From Clostridiales bacterium (lineage in GTDB: Bacteria > Bacillota > Clostridia > Christensenellales > UBA1750), in NCBI GenBank assembly GCA_015056005.1, contig SVHB01000009.1, positions 1 through 48,258 on the forward strand: 48,258 nt of DNA, written 5' to 3'. Positions within the stretch are counted from its first letter, which is position 1. Each line of letters begins with the position of its first letter. Under the pieces are notes generated by a model. That model did no database searches. It saw only the letters and a list, made by a program, of their open reading frames with translations, and was not told the origin of the DNA. Both the position numbers and the translations under genes were made by a program. Positions 16,543 to 24,901 of the stretch are shown in pieces.

Positions 16543-16738
16543 AATAAAGTCCTCCTGTTATTTATATATCATAGTTATCCGATAAAAAGGCACAAAAAAA
16601 CACAACCTATCGCCGGCTATTCTCGCAGACGTAAGCCATGTATCCACAATAACGATTTATGATATAAAGGAGGGTTTTCTCGGTTAGGGCTGTCACTGTC
16701 GTCCATGGTGTATCTGTCAAACTCCTTTCTGAAAAATC
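16543..16738 (-). ncRNA. Long 5' leader of the CNNM gene, candidate structured RNA or leader peptide
   Basis: A consensus promoter (TTGACG 16768-16773, 17 bases, TATAAT 16745-16750, minus strand) starts a transcript about 195 nt before the CNNM gene. Near its 5' end AAAGGAG (16722-16728) can pair with CTCCTTT about 50 nt later, closing a domain. Two overlapping open frames fill the centre: 29 codons from an ATG at 16706 to a stop at 16617, and 37 codons in another frame from a TTG next to AAAGGAG. A T7 run follows. I match it to no known riboswitch. Whether it acts as RNA or peptide is unknown. Confidence 0.45.
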
Positions 16739-16744
16739 AAATTA

Positions 16745-16773
16745 ATTATATACGATATTACCGTCTCCGTCAA
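16745..16773 (-). promoter_or_regulatory. Promoter of the CNNM leader
   Basis: TTGACG (16768-16773) and TATAAT (16745-16750) on the minus strand with the ideal 17-base spacing. It lies about 200 bases before the CNNM start codon. Confidence 0.75.
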
Positions 16774-16805
16774 TACGATTGACAAATAATTAACAGTTTC
16801 TTTAC

Positions 16806-17093
16806 TTACAGCAGAAGAAACAAAAGGATTATATGCAAAATGAGCATAAAGGGCACAGAAAGAGTAAATGACCTGTGCTTGGTTTTATGGTGAAGGCACA
16901 TCATCGCCGCAAGAGAACCCAGCGCGCCGAAAAAGAGCGATACCAAAAGCAAGGTTCGCTCTCTGACCCTTCTTCCGCCGTATTTGGCGGTGTATTTATC
17001 CCACGCAAAAAGCGCGAAGGAGAAAGAATTTATAACCGCATAAGCGCCAAGTATCAGCGCAAATACGACATTTTCGCTTTCAAAAATATGCAT
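16806..17093 (-). CDS. DUF1294 small membrane protein
   Basis: A 95-residue protein with hydrophobic segments at both ends and the middle. It carries the DUF1294 signature: AWDKYTAKYGGRRVRERTLL, a glycine-containing helix FFGALGSLAAMMCLHHKTKHRSF, then a C-terminal helix. Function of the family is not established. It starts 4 bases after the lipoprotein stop, so the two are co-transcribed. Confidence 0.85.
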   Translation of the reverse strand: MHIFESENVVFALILGAYAVINSFSFALFAWDKYTAKYGGRRVRERTLLLVSLFFGALGSLAAMMCLHHKTKHRSFTLSVPFMLILHIILLFLLL

Positions 17094-17096
17094 ATA

Positions 17097-17738
17097 TCAA
17101 TTACCCTGAGAAGGCGATTCTTCTGTTTCGGGAGCTTCTGTAGGAACGGGAGTGGGTTCGGGAAGCTTGCTTAAAAACACATCGCCGACTTCGTTCATAT
17201 CAAGTCCGAGATCGAACACCTCAAGAGCAACGGAAGCGTTGAGATATAAGGTATTATCCTTCATTATCGCAGTGCCTTCCGCCTGTTTTTCGTTGTTTAA
17301 GCCAACGATCAGCTCATCGCCTAAATCGGAAACGGTAAGCTCTGCCATGCTTCCGATATAGGTTATGCCCGTGGAATTATCAACGAGGAAGGGCATGGAG
17401 AGGGCATCGGCAATAGCCTGCGCCGGCAGCATGATCGCACCCTCGATATAGGTTATAAAGCCTCTTTGCGCAACATATTTGCCGTCAAGGTAAATATTGA
17501 AAAAGGTGTCGGGGGAAGCGGTGGGCTCTGCTTCCGCCTCGGGGGTCATCTCCGGCACGGAAATGATGATGGTCTCCATCTGCGGGGAAGCGGAGGGAGC
17601 TGGGGAAGGTTCGACCAGTGCGGAAACATCCGGGGTTGCCTGTGTATCGCCCATGGTCTCCTCGGGTTTTTGGCAGCCGAAAAGGACCGTGCTCAAAAGC
17701 GCGATCACGCAGAATATCAAGATAAGCTTTTTGCCCAC
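17097..17738 (-). CDS. Secreted lipoprotein with copper-amine-oxidase-N-like domain
   Basis: A 213-residue protein with a lipoprotein signal peptide (lipobox LFGC, Cys22), then a Pro/Ser/Glu-rich spacer (about 25-80). A folded domain (about 80-190) has the ingredients of the copper amine oxidase N-terminal or stalk domain common in Firmicutes surface proteins: IYLDGKYV, then MLPAQAIADALSMP and TLYLNASVALEVFDL. The C-terminus is again Pro/Thr/Glu-rich. It should sit on the outer face of the membrane, and no catalytic function is apparent. Confidence 0.75.
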   Translation of the reverse strand: MGKKLILIFCVIALLSTVLFGCQKPEETMGDTQATPDVSALVEPSPAPSASPQMETIIISVPEMTPEAEAEPTASPDTFFNIYLDGKYVAQRGFITYIEGAIMLPAQAIADALSMPFLVDNSTGITYIGSMAELTVSDLGDELIVGLNNEKQAEGTAIMKDNTLYLNASVALEVFDLGLDMNEVGDVFLSKLPEPTPVPTEAPETEESPSQGN

Positions 17739-17799
17739 AAAAACTCCTCCAATGCCTGTATATCCGATTTATTCTACCACAATTTTGTATATATTGCAA

Positions 17800-18486
17800 T
17801 CATCTGCGCCTTCTGCCTGCGATCGACATCAGCCTTATCCACTGCATCATGCTTGAAAGCAGCGCTGCTGCATAGGTCATAGCTGCGGCATTGAGAACTT
17901 TCCTTGCGCCTTTTAGTTCTTCGCGTTCAAGGAAACCGCCCTCCTCAAGGGCACGCATGGCTCTGTTTGAAGCATTCAATTCAACCGGCAGGGTAACGAG
18001 ATGGAAAAGCACCACAAAGAAGAACACCCATGCGCCCGCCATGGCGATCTCGGGCAGAGAGAAAATCAGCCCGATAAGGAACAGTGGCACCGCAAGAGAG
18101 CTTCCGAAATTGGCGATCGGAACAAGAGATGATCTTATTTTCAAGGGCAGATAGCCTTGCGCATACTGCATGGCGTGACCCGCTTCGTGCGCGGCGATGC
18201 CGTAGGCGGCTATGGAATCGGACGAGAACACTCCCTGAGACAGGCGCATCACGTTATCCCTCGGGTCATAATGATCCGAAAGACCGTTTCCCCGGGAAAA
18301 ATCGATGCTTACCTGCTCGCAGCCGTTTTTATTGAGCAGCGCTCTTACCATTTGAGATGCGGGAACGCCGGTCCCTGTGGAAACCTTTGAGTATTTATTA
18401 TAGGCACTTGCTACCATTCCCTGCGCCCAAAGGCTCAAAACAAAGGTCAAAAGAACTCCAAGGTATAAAGGATCAAATAAAAACAT
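17800..18486 (-). CDS. Membrane zinc metallopeptidase, YugP family
   Basis: A 228-residue neutral zinc metallopeptidase. The HExxH motif is H100-E101-A-G-H104 (GIAAHEAGHAMQYAQGY), flanked by family sequences (SDHYDPRDNVMRLSQGVF and ASNRAMRALEEGGFL). An N-terminal transmembrane helix and two central hydrophobic segments anchor it. The physiological target of this family is not known. The promoter is TTGCTA (18532-18537), 17 bases, TATGAT (18509-18514). A separate 61-base gap precedes the lipoprotein gene. Confidence 0.92.
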   Translation of the reverse strand: MFLFDPLYLGVLLTFVLSLWAQGMVASAYNKYSKVSTGTGVPASQMVRALLNKNGCEQVSIDFSRGNGLSDHYDPRDNVMRLSQGVFSSDSIAAYGIAAHEAGHAMQYAQGYLPLKIRSSLVPIANFGSSLAVPLFLIGLIFSLPEIAMAGAWVFFFVVLFHLVTLPVELNASNRAMRALEEGGFLEREELKGARKVLNAAAMTYAAALLSSMMQWIRLMSIAGRRRR

Positions 18487-18508
18487 GCAAACACTTCCTT
18501 ATAATCTT

Positions 18509-18537
18509 ATCATATCTCAAATTGCTTTCCTTAGCAA
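18509..18537 (-). promoter_or_regulatory. Promoter of the YugP-type protease gene
   Basis: TTGCTA (18532-18537) and TATGAT (18509-18514), minus strand, spacing 17, 23 bases before the start codon. Confidence 0.55.
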
Positions 18538-18621
18538 CAGAAATAAGCATTTTGGGCAGGATAAAGGGATGTTTTCGGCGAATAATTCATTTACCCTATA
18601 AAAACTTATGAGGTGGCAAGG

Positions 18622-20334
18622 ATGGAACATAAAGATATCAATTCCAGACTGAAGATAAAGAACAGGATCCAGACTCCCTTTGGCGGCGTCAGGTTTACCG
18701 GCGGCAGATTAAAGACCGCATTTGATAATCAGATTTCCTTCTTAAAGCGTTTTGACCTTGACAGGATGATGTATTGGTACCGCGATAACGCAGGCGAAGA
18801 CGCACCCGGCGCTCCCTACGGCTTCCACGGCGGTCATTTTGAGAACAACCTGCACGGTCAGACCGCAGGTCAGTTCCTCTGGGGTGCGGGCTGTGCTCTT
18901 ATCTGGCAGGAGGATGCCGTGCTGCGCGAAAGGCTCAACGCGGTCATCGACGAGCTTGAGCGCCTTTGCCCCGAAAACGGCTGTCTTATCCCCATGAAGG
19001 ATGAGGATATTCCCACCAAGGAATACCCGAACTATACAAGAGCTTGGATACTCTTCGGTCTTCTCTCTGCGGGCTACGCCGGCAACGAAAAGGCGTTTAA
19101 GCTTGCAAGAAGGTTCGGCGACTGGTTCAACCACTGCGAATGCCTTGAATATGTAAAGGATCTGAACCTCGGCTTTCAGGGAATACTTGCAAACACCGCG
19201 CTTTATGTTTCTCCCGTGGGAGTTGAAGAAGACCTTGAAGTTGCACAGAAGTATTACAGAGAGGATTATTGGCTCAAATGGGTCCACAACGGCGAGCACA
19301 GGGCAGTATACCAGCACCCCGGCAACCATCCCCACGGCACGCTTCTGACCTCTCTTGAAGGTTACCTTGATATTTACAGGGCAACGGGCGAGGAATACCT
19401 GCTCGAGTGCATCGTAAGCGCGCTCAAGATGTACAAGGACAAATGGCAGCACGTCGGCGGCGGCATAGTTATGTGCGAATTCGACAATTTCTACCCCGGC
19501 TGCAATTTTCTCTCTCCCAATCATGCGTATAACGAGCTTTGCATCACCACCTTCTGGATGATGCTCAACTACAGGATGCATCTGCTCTACCCCGATAACG
19601 AGGATTATATAAACGAGATCGAAAAGAGCATGTACAACGTACTCATCGCCGCACAGGTAGATGATATCGGCATCCACTACCTTGCTCTGCTTGAAGGCTG
19701 CAAGGATCTCAGGTATGCCGACATTGCTACCTGCTGCGCTGCCACCGGCGGCAGGATGCTTGCAATGCTGCCCATGTTCATGTACAGCTACGATAAGGAT
19801 ATCGTAAGCGTGAACATGTTCGGTCATACCAAGGCCGATCTTCCTAACGGCGTATCCTTAAATACTATCTCCGATATGCCCTATGACGGTAAGGTAAGAA
19901 TAGAGATAGAAAAAGCAGACGCTCCCTTTACCCTTAAGATCCGCATCCCCGCATGGTGCAAAAGCGATGTAAAGATCGGTGAAAACACCTATAAAGCGGG
20001 CACCTTTGCAGTGATCGAAGGCGCAAATGCGGGCGACATATTTGAATTCACCCTGCCCTTTAGCTTTAGGACCACGCTGCTCACCGGCGCAGAGGTCATC
20101 CCCGGCAAGGACAGATACGCGATCGAATACGGTCCCCTGCTTTTGGCTGCTCTGGGCAGAGGCGGTGTTAAGGTGAACATCGATATAAACGATGTTGCTT
20201 CCTGCTTAAAACCCATTGGCAATGGCGTTTTCAGGGTCACTTCCGACAGATCAAAGACCTATATGCCCTATATGGATATTGTGGACGAACCTCTCACGGT
20301 CTATCCCATAATTAACGATAATGAGATTGGATAA
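18622..20334 (+). CDS. GH127 beta-L-arabinofuranosidase
   Basis: A 570-residue cytoplasmic enzyme of the GH127 (DUF1680) family, which removes beta-linked L-arabinofuranose, for example from hydroxyproline-rich plant glycoproteins. The zinc-thiolate site known from the characterised Bifidobacterium enzyme is complete here: Glu305 and Cys307 (YNELCITT), Cys371 and Cys372 (ATCCAATGG), one of the paired cysteines being the nucleophile. A beta-sandwich C-terminal region follows. I take the ATG at 18622, which has GAGGTG 6 bases upstream, over the GTG at 18613. It overlaps the next gene by 14 bases. Confidence 0.9.
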   Translation: MEHKDINSRLKIKNRIQTPFGGVRFTGGRLKTAFDNQISFLKRFDLDRMMYWYRDNAGEDAPGAPYGFHGGHFENNLHGQTAGQFLWGAGCALIWQEDAVLRERLNAVIDELERLCPENGCLIPMKDEDIPTKEYPNYTRAWILFGLLSAGYAGNEKAFKLARRFGDWFNHCECLEYVKDLNLGFQGILANTALYVSPVGVEEDLEVAQKYYREDYWLKWVHNGEHRAVYQHPGNHPHGTLLTSLEGYLDIYRATGEEYLLECIVSALKMYKDKWQHVGGGIVMCEFDNFYPGCNFLSPNHAYNELCITTFWMMLNYRMHLLYPDNEDYINEIEKSMYNVLIAAQVDDIGIHYLALLEGCKDLRYADIATCCAATGGRMLAMLPMFMYSYDKDIVSVNMFGHTKADLPNGVSLNTISDMPYDGKVRIEIEKADAPFTLKIRIPAWCKSDVKIGENTYKAGTFAVIEGANAGDIFEFTLPFSFRTTLLTGAEVIPGKDRYAIEYGPLLLAALGRGGVKVNIDINDVASCLKPIGNGVFRVTSDRSKTYMPYMDIVDEPLTVYPIINDNEIG

Positions 20335-21031
20335 GTTTCTTTGCGACAGCGGCTTCGGCACCAGAAAGGATGCGGCGCTTATCATAAAGCATGGCCGCGT
20401 TCAGATAGAAGGCTTGAGCGCTGTTAAGGCAAACACGGATATTACAGGCAAAAAGGTTTTCGTTGACGGACAGCAAATCGAATACGAGGACGAAATATAC
20501 CTGATGATGAACAAAAAGGCGGGCGTACTTACCGCTGCAAGGGACAAAAACGCGCCGACCGTGATGGATGAGCTTCCGCAGGTAGCCCTGCGCAGAGGTA
20601 TATCCCCCGTTGGCAGGCTCGACAAGGACGTGACCGGGCTTTTGCTCTTCACCACCAACGGCGAGCTCAACCACAGGCTCACCTCTCCCAAGCGAAACGT
20701 GGAAAAGCGCTATATCGCAAAGGTGGACGGCGTACTTTCTCAAAACGACATAAAGCTTTTTGAGGAAGGGCTCGATCTTGGCGATTTTATCGCAAAACCG
20801 GGCAAGCTTTCCATACTTGAACCAAATGTCGGTCAGGTGATCGTGACCGAGGGCAAGTTTCATCAGGTAAAGCGAATGTTTGAAAAGGTGGGCAAGCCCG
20901 TGCTGGAGCTCAAAAGAGTCGAAACAGCGGGAGTACTTTTGGACGAAAGCCTTTTACCGGGGCAGTTCAGGCCGCTCACTCAAGACGAAATATCGCTGCT
21001 CAAAAAAGCCTGCCAAATGGAGGATGAATGA
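20321..21031 (+). CDS. rsuA: RsuA-family rRNA pseudouridine synthase
   Basis: Isomerises a uridine in rRNA, most likely 16S position 516. An S4 RNA-binding domain occupies residues 1-47 (MRLDKFLCDSGFGTRKDA). The catalytic motif is GRLDKDVTGLL with Asp101, and the C-terminal KFHQVKRMFEKVGKPVLELKR is typical of the RsuA/RluB/E/F group. The start lies inside the 3' end of the GH127 gene, implying translational coupling of a housekeeping gene to a glycosidase gene. The exact rRNA site cannot be fixed from sequence. Confidence 0.9.
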   Translation: MRLDKFLCDSGFGTRKDAALIIKHGRVQIEGLSAVKANTDITGKKVFVDGQQIEYEDEIYLMMNKKAGVLTAARDKNAPTVMDELPQVALRRGISPVGRLDKDVTGLLLFTTNGELNHRLTSPKRNVEKRYIAKVDGVLSQNDIKLFEEGLDLGDFIAKPGKLSILEPNVGQVIVTEGKFHQVKRMFEKVGKPVLELKRVETAGVLLDESLLPGQFRPLTQDEISLLKKACQMEDE

Positions 21032-21630
21032 TGCAGGGCAACCATTATTTTACAAACGACCCTAACCTCAAGCACGATATAGAAAGCTTTGAGATAGAAA
21101 AATTCGGCAAAAGCTTCACCTTTTTGACCGATGCGGGTGTGTTTTCCAAAGGCAGGCTCGATAAGGGCAGCGAGCTTTTGATAGAATCCGTGCCCACCCT
21201 TTTGGGCAAATGCGCAGACATGGGCTGCGGCTACGGCCCTATCGGCATAATGCTTGCGGGCAAAAATGAGGAAAGCGAATTCATCCTCGCCGATATAAAC
21301 GAGCGCGCGGTGGGTCTTGCAAACGAAAACATCAAAAACAATTCTGTCAAAAACGCAAAAGCGGTCGTTTCCAACGGGCTTTGGGATATTGACGGCGGTC
21401 TTTCGTACGTGATATCCAATCCACCCATCAGGATCGGCAAACAGGCGATGTACGATCTTTTCAGATCCGCATACGAAAAGCTGAACGCGGGCGGCGAGTT
21501 TTATATCGTTATCCGCAAACAGCAGGGCGCGCCCTCTGCAAAGGAATTCTTGAAAGAGCTTTTCGGAGAAGCCGACACCGTCAACCGCGGGGCCGGGTAT
21601 CACATAATCAGATCAATAAAAATAAAGTAA
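21028..21630 (+). CDS. Class I SAM methyltransferase, RsmC/YbxB-like
   Basis: A 200-residue methyltransferase with motif I DMGCGYGPIGIML (about residues 70-82), acidic loop LADINERAVGLA, and the NPPIR motif typical of N-directed RNA guanine methyltransferases of the RsmC type. The N-terminus (HYFTNDPNLKHDIESFEI, then TDAGVFSKGRLDKGSELL) matches the short single-domain Firmicutes forms. Its start overlaps the rsuA stop by 4 bases, so both are translated together as an rRNA-modification pair. Confidence 0.9.
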   Translation: MMQGNHYFTNDPNLKHDIESFEIEKFGKSFTFLTDAGVFSKGRLDKGSELLIESVPTLLGKCADMGCGYGPIGIMLAGKNEESEFILADINERAVGLANENIKNNSVKNAKAVVSNGLWDIDGGLSYVISNPPIRIGKQAMYDLFRSAYEKLNAGGEFYIVIRKQQGAPSAKEFLKELFGEADTVNRGAGYHIIRSIKIK

Positions 21631-21643
21631 GGAGATAAACAAA

Positions 21644-22543
21644 ATGAAACTTGCTGTCTACACTGTATGCTTGCCCGAGTATACCATCGAAGAAGCCCCT
21701 GCTCTGCTCAAATCCATGGGCTGCGACGCCATTGAATGGCGCGTGGATGATACCTCCGGCGGTATCGCCGCAGCGTATTTTGCAAACCTGCCCGAGGAAA
21801 AGAAGTTTGAATACCGTTACTGGACCGATAACAAAGCCACATTGGATACCAAGAACATAATGGAAGACTGCCTCAGGGCAAAGAAGGTCTGCGACGAAGC
21901 GGGCATTGAGATCGTCAACCTTGCCGCAGCACTTGGCAATGATCTTGAGCAGCTTGAAAAAGTGCTTGCAGCCGCAAAAGCTATAGGCTGCAGATCCATC
22001 CGCGGTCCCATGGTGGGCTACAACCCCAAGAAATCCTACAAGGAACAGCTCGATACCTTCCGCGCAAATCTTAAGAGCTACGAGCCTTTGCTCAAAAAGT
22101 ACGGCGTAAAGATGATGATCGAGACCCATCACGGCAATCTTGTCACCAGCGCGAGCGCCGCGATGCACGTTCTGAACGGCTTTGATCCCGATTACTACGG
22201 TCTGATCTACGATCCCGGCAACATGGTATTTGAAGGCTTTGAAAACTACAAGATGGGCTTTGATATGCTGGGCAAATATCTGGCTCACGTTCATATCAAA
22301 AACGGCGCATACACCCCCGCAGGCGAGGATGAATTCGGCGCAACCAAATATGCGCAGAGCTGGAAGCCTTTGGACAAGGGAAGCGCTAACCTCTATGCAC
22401 TTATCAAGGCTCTGGTGGAAGTCGGCTACGACGGCGTGCTTTCCATCGAAGATTTCTCCAACGAAAAGCCCACTTATGAAAAGCTGCAGGAAGGTCTTGA
22501 TTACTTAAAGAAGCTGATCGCAGCAGCGGAAAAGGCAAACTGA
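21644..22543 (+). CDS. Sugar phosphate isomerase/epimerase, TIM barrel (AP-endonuclease-2 family)
   Basis: A 299-residue protein of the xylose-isomerase-like TIM-barrel superfamily. It shows a metal-site Glu in MMIETHHGN (mid-protein), the DPGN motif in YGLIYDPGNMVFEG, and a His in LAHVHIKNGAY, with a terminal Glu in GVLSIEDFSNE. These are the usual divalent-metal ligands of sugar epimerases. It is 13 bases after the methyltransferase with AAGGAG. Carbohydrate role is consistent with the GH127 gene at the head of the operon, but the sugar is unknown. Confidence 0.85.
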   Translation: MKLAVYTVCLPEYTIEEAPALLKSMGCDAIEWRVDDTSGGIAAAYFANLPEEKKFEYRYWTDNKATLDTKNIMEDCLRAKKVCDEAGIEIVNLAAALGNDLEQLEKVLAAAKAIGCRSIRGPMVGYNPKKSYKEQLDTFRANLKSYEPLLKKYGVKMMIETHHGNLVTSASAAMHVLNGFDPDYYGLIYDPGNMVFEGFENYKMGFDMLGKYLAHVHIKNGAYTPAGEDEFGATKYAQSWKPLDKGSANLYALIKALVEVGYDGVLSIEDFSNEKPTYEKLQEGLDYLKKLIAAAEKAN

Positions 22544-22556
22544 TGATTATATCTTC

Positions 22557-22587
22557 TGCCCGATGATGTTTTTCATCGGGCATTTTT
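22557..22587 (+). terminator. Terminator of the GH127/rsuA operon
   Basis: Perfect 10-bp stem TGCCCGATGA (22557-22566) and TCATCGGGCA (22573-22582), 6-base loop, followed by TTTTT. Confidence 0.95.
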
Positions 22588-22638
22588 GGGCTTATCGTAC
22601 AAAAACGAATACGATATTGCCAAATAGGCGGTTTTTTA

Positions 22639-22667
22639 TCGACTAAAAGCGTTTATTATGCTATAAT
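22639..22667 (+). promoter_or_regulatory. Promoter of the Tet(M)-like gene
   Basis: TCGACT (22639-22644), 17 bases, and TATAAT (22662-22667) with an extended TGc, 33 bases before the start codon. The leader is too short to carry the attenuator typical of mobile tet(M). Confidence 0.65.
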
Positions 22668-22699
22668 CCCAACTATTAAGCACGAGGAGACTTTTTTCT

Positions 22700-24655
22700 A
22701 TGGAAAGCAATCCGAAAAAAAGATCATACTGCACAGCGCTTTTGGCTCATGTTGACGCAGGAAAGACCACGCTGACAGAGCAGATGCTCTATCTTTGCGG
22801 CAGCATAAAGCAGGCCGGCAGCGTTGACAGGGGCACGGCGCATTCGGATTCCATGGATATCGAAAGGCGGCGCGGGATATCGGTGCGCGCAGCCTGCGTG
22901 AGCATGCTTTGGAACGACTCTAAAATAAACCTTATCGACACCCCCGGTCATGTCGACTTTGCAGCGGACGTTGAAAGGGCAATGCGCGTGCTGGACTGCG
23001 CCATACTCGTTGTATCCGCAGCCGAAGGCGTTCAGCCAAGGACCGAGCTTTTATGGAAAGCTATGCAAAGCGCCGGCATCCCGGTTATGATATTTATAAA
23101 CAAAGCCGACCGCATCGGTGCGGATATTGAGCGAACTTTGGACCAGCTCAAAAAGAAGCTGGCATATGATATGGTTCTCATTAACCGATACAGCGACGCA
23201 GATGTATATCCGCTTTCTCCGGACGAGCTTTTGGAGCAGCTTGCCGACAAGGACGAAGAGCTGATGGAAAAATACCTTGATGGCAGAGGGGCGGAGGTAT
23301 CCAAGCTTAAATCAACGCTCAAAAGGCTCACCCTTTCGCGTCAGGCTTATCCCGTGCTTTGCGGAAGCGCGCTCAAAGGTGTGGGCGTAAGGGAGCTGCT
23401 GGATGCCGTAACCGATTATTTCCCTGAGAGCAGATCGGACGAGAATTCCGATTTTTCCGCGCTGGTATACAAGATCGAGCACAGCAAGCAGCTTGGAAGG
23501 CTTGCGCATGTGCGCATCTGGGCGGGCAGCATCAAAAACAGGGATGCGATATTCAACAACCGCACGGGCGAATCGGAAAAGGTCACAAGGCTTATGAAGC
23601 CCATGGGAGCGCAGATGATCGAAGCAAAAAGCGCGGGCGCGGGCGATATCGCGGTGCTGTGCGGACTGCCAAACGCGAAAATTGGCGATATATACGGCGA
23701 TATTTCAGCCGTACCCGAGCAGACGGAGCCCACGAAGCCTCTGCTTCGGGTCAGGATAGCTCCCAAAGACGACAGCCAGATACCTGCGATAGTTGAGGCG
23801 CTGAGCGAACTTACCGACGAAGATCCGATGCTTGGGCTGGAATGGGAAAGAGAGCTAAGGCAGATATACATAAACATCACAGGTCTTATTCAGCTGGAAG
23901 TTATAGACGAGCTTTTGAAAACAAGGTTTAACATAACCGTCGATTTTGAGCCGCCGACAGTCATTTACAAAGAAACGCCGATATCCGAGGGTTACGGTTT
24001 TGTGGCATACACGATGCCGAAGCCCTGCTGGGCGGTCATGAAGCTGCATTTTGAGCCGCTTGAGCGCGGCGCGGGCGTGGTATTTGAAAGCGTTGTAAAC
24101 GATAACCTTATCCTTCCCAGATATCAGAACCATGTTGAGCAGGGATTGCCCACGGCGCTCAGGCAGGGTCCCTTGGGCTGGGAGGTAACGGACGTGAAGA
24201 TCACGCTCGTTGACGGCAGCTCGCATCAATTCCATACGCATCCGCTCGATTTTATCGTGGCAACGCCAATGGCTGTGATGGACGGACTTACGAGGATAGG
24301 AACCACGCTGCTCGAACCCATAATGGCCTTTGAGCTGATCTGCGAAGAAAGCCAGAGCGCAGCCGTTATAGGGCAGGTGCTGGCAATGCGCGGTCAGCTT
24401 GAAAATTCGTGTGTAAACGATGAGGGCAAAATGGTCATAACCGGTTTTGTACCCCTTGCGACCTCGGTAGATTTTCCCGTATGGGTCGCATCGGCAACAT
24501 CGGGCAAGGGCGTGCTTTCCATGCGCTTCCACAAATACGAGCCCTGCCCGCTGGAGCTTGGCAAAACCACAGAGTACAGGGGCGTACATCCCCTTGACAC
24601 AGCCAAATATATACTATATATCAGAGGCGCGCTTGGCGATCTGAGACCAAATTAA
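22700..24655 (+). CDS. Tet(M)/EF-G-family translational GTPase
   Basis: A 651-residue ribosome-binding GTPase of the tetracycline ribosomal-protection type. G1 is AHVDAGKTT (about 16-24), G3 is DTPGH (80-84) and G4 is NKAD (134-137). EF-G-like domains II-V follow. The domain IV loop that in Tet(M) reaches the decoding centre is aligned with VDGSSHQFHTHPLDF, where Tet(M) has YYSPVSTPADF, so the loop tip is not conserved. It is a chromosomal gene with local base composition and no mobile genes nearby. Resistance to tetracycline is therefore possible but unproved, and a housekeeping paralogue is as likely. Confidence 0.85.
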   Translation: MESNPKKRSYCTALLAHVDAGKTTLTEQMLYLCGSIKQAGSVDRGTAHSDSMDIERRRGISVRAACVSMLWNDSKINLIDTPGHVDFAADVERAMRVLDCAILVVSAAEGVQPRTELLWKAMQSAGIPVMIFINKADRIGADIERTLDQLKKKLAYDMVLINRYSDADVYPLSPDELLEQLADKDEELMEKYLDGRGAEVSKLKSTLKRLTLSRQAYPVLCGSALKGVGVRELLDAVTDYFPESRSDENSDFSALVYKIEHSKQLGRLAHVRIWAGSIKNRDAIFNNRTGESEKVTRLMKPMGAQMIEAKSAGAGDIAVLCGLPNAKIGDIYGDISAVPEQTEPTKPLLRVRIAPKDDSQIPAIVEALSELTDEDPMLGLEWERELRQIYINITGLIQLEVIDELLKTRFNITVDFEPPTVIYKETPISEGYGFVAYTMPKPCWAVMKLHFEPLERGAGVVFESVVNDNLILPRYQNHVEQGLPTALRQGPLGWEVTDVKITLVDGSSHQFHTHPLDFIVATPMAVMDGLTRIGTTLLEPIMAFELICEESQSAAVIGQVLAMRGQLENSCVNDEGKMVITGFVPLATSVDFPVWVASATSGKGVLSMRFHKYEPCPLELGKTTEYRGVHPLDTAKYILYIRGALGDLRPN

Positions 24656-24679
24656 AAGGAGGCATTGCCTCCTTTTTTT
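24655..24679 (+). terminator. Terminator after the Tet(M)-like gene
   Basis: AAAGGAGGC (24655-24663) and GCCTCCTTT (24667-24675), loop ATT, then T-run. It begins on the last base of the stop codon. Confidence 0.95.
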
Positions 24680-24838
24680 GTTTACAATTTAAGCACCCTT
24701 TATTCACATGCAGTTCAAGATAGTCAATTAATATAAACACAGTCAAGAGCGCATATGCGTATACATAGATAGAGCATTTCATGGTGCAGGCGCTTTTTCT
24801 CCTTTCCTCCTGCCATGCCCATTGGATGCTTCGATAAA

Positions 24839-24880
24839 ACAGCCGCAAGGTGATTGTCCCCCACCCTGCGGCTGTTTATT
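24839..24880 (-). terminator. Terminator of the sialate-esterase operon
   Basis: ACAGCCGCA (24839-24847) pairs with TGCGGCTGT (24867-24875), extended inside by an imperfect GGTG/CACC. It lies 27 bases after the minus-strand stop, with T-runs on both sides. The 160 bases between this and the previous terminator hold only unconvincing short frames. Confidence 0.8.
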
Positions 24881-24901
24881 TTTACTTATATAGCCTTATC
24901 C

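Noticed and set aside
16543-16738. M-box or yybP-ykoY riboswitch before the CNNM gene
   Set aside because: The conserved cores I know for both classes are not visible. Left as an unassigned leader.
18742-19827. 361-codon minus-strand open frame
   Set aside because: Antisense of the GH127 gene whose catalytic residues are all present.
23855-24589. 244-codon minus-strand open frame
   Set aside because: Antisense of the Tet(M)-like GTPase. No ribosome site or family.
22700-24655. Mobile tetracycline-resistance gene
   Set aside because: No conjugative or transposon genes, no tet(M) leader, and codon and base use like its neighbours.
24621-24848. Short minus-strand frame with one hydrophobic stretch between two terminators
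   Set aside because: Runs through a terminator and into the end of the Tet(M)-like gene, with no clear promoter. An internal ATG has AGGAGGAAAGGAG nearby but spacing is too long.
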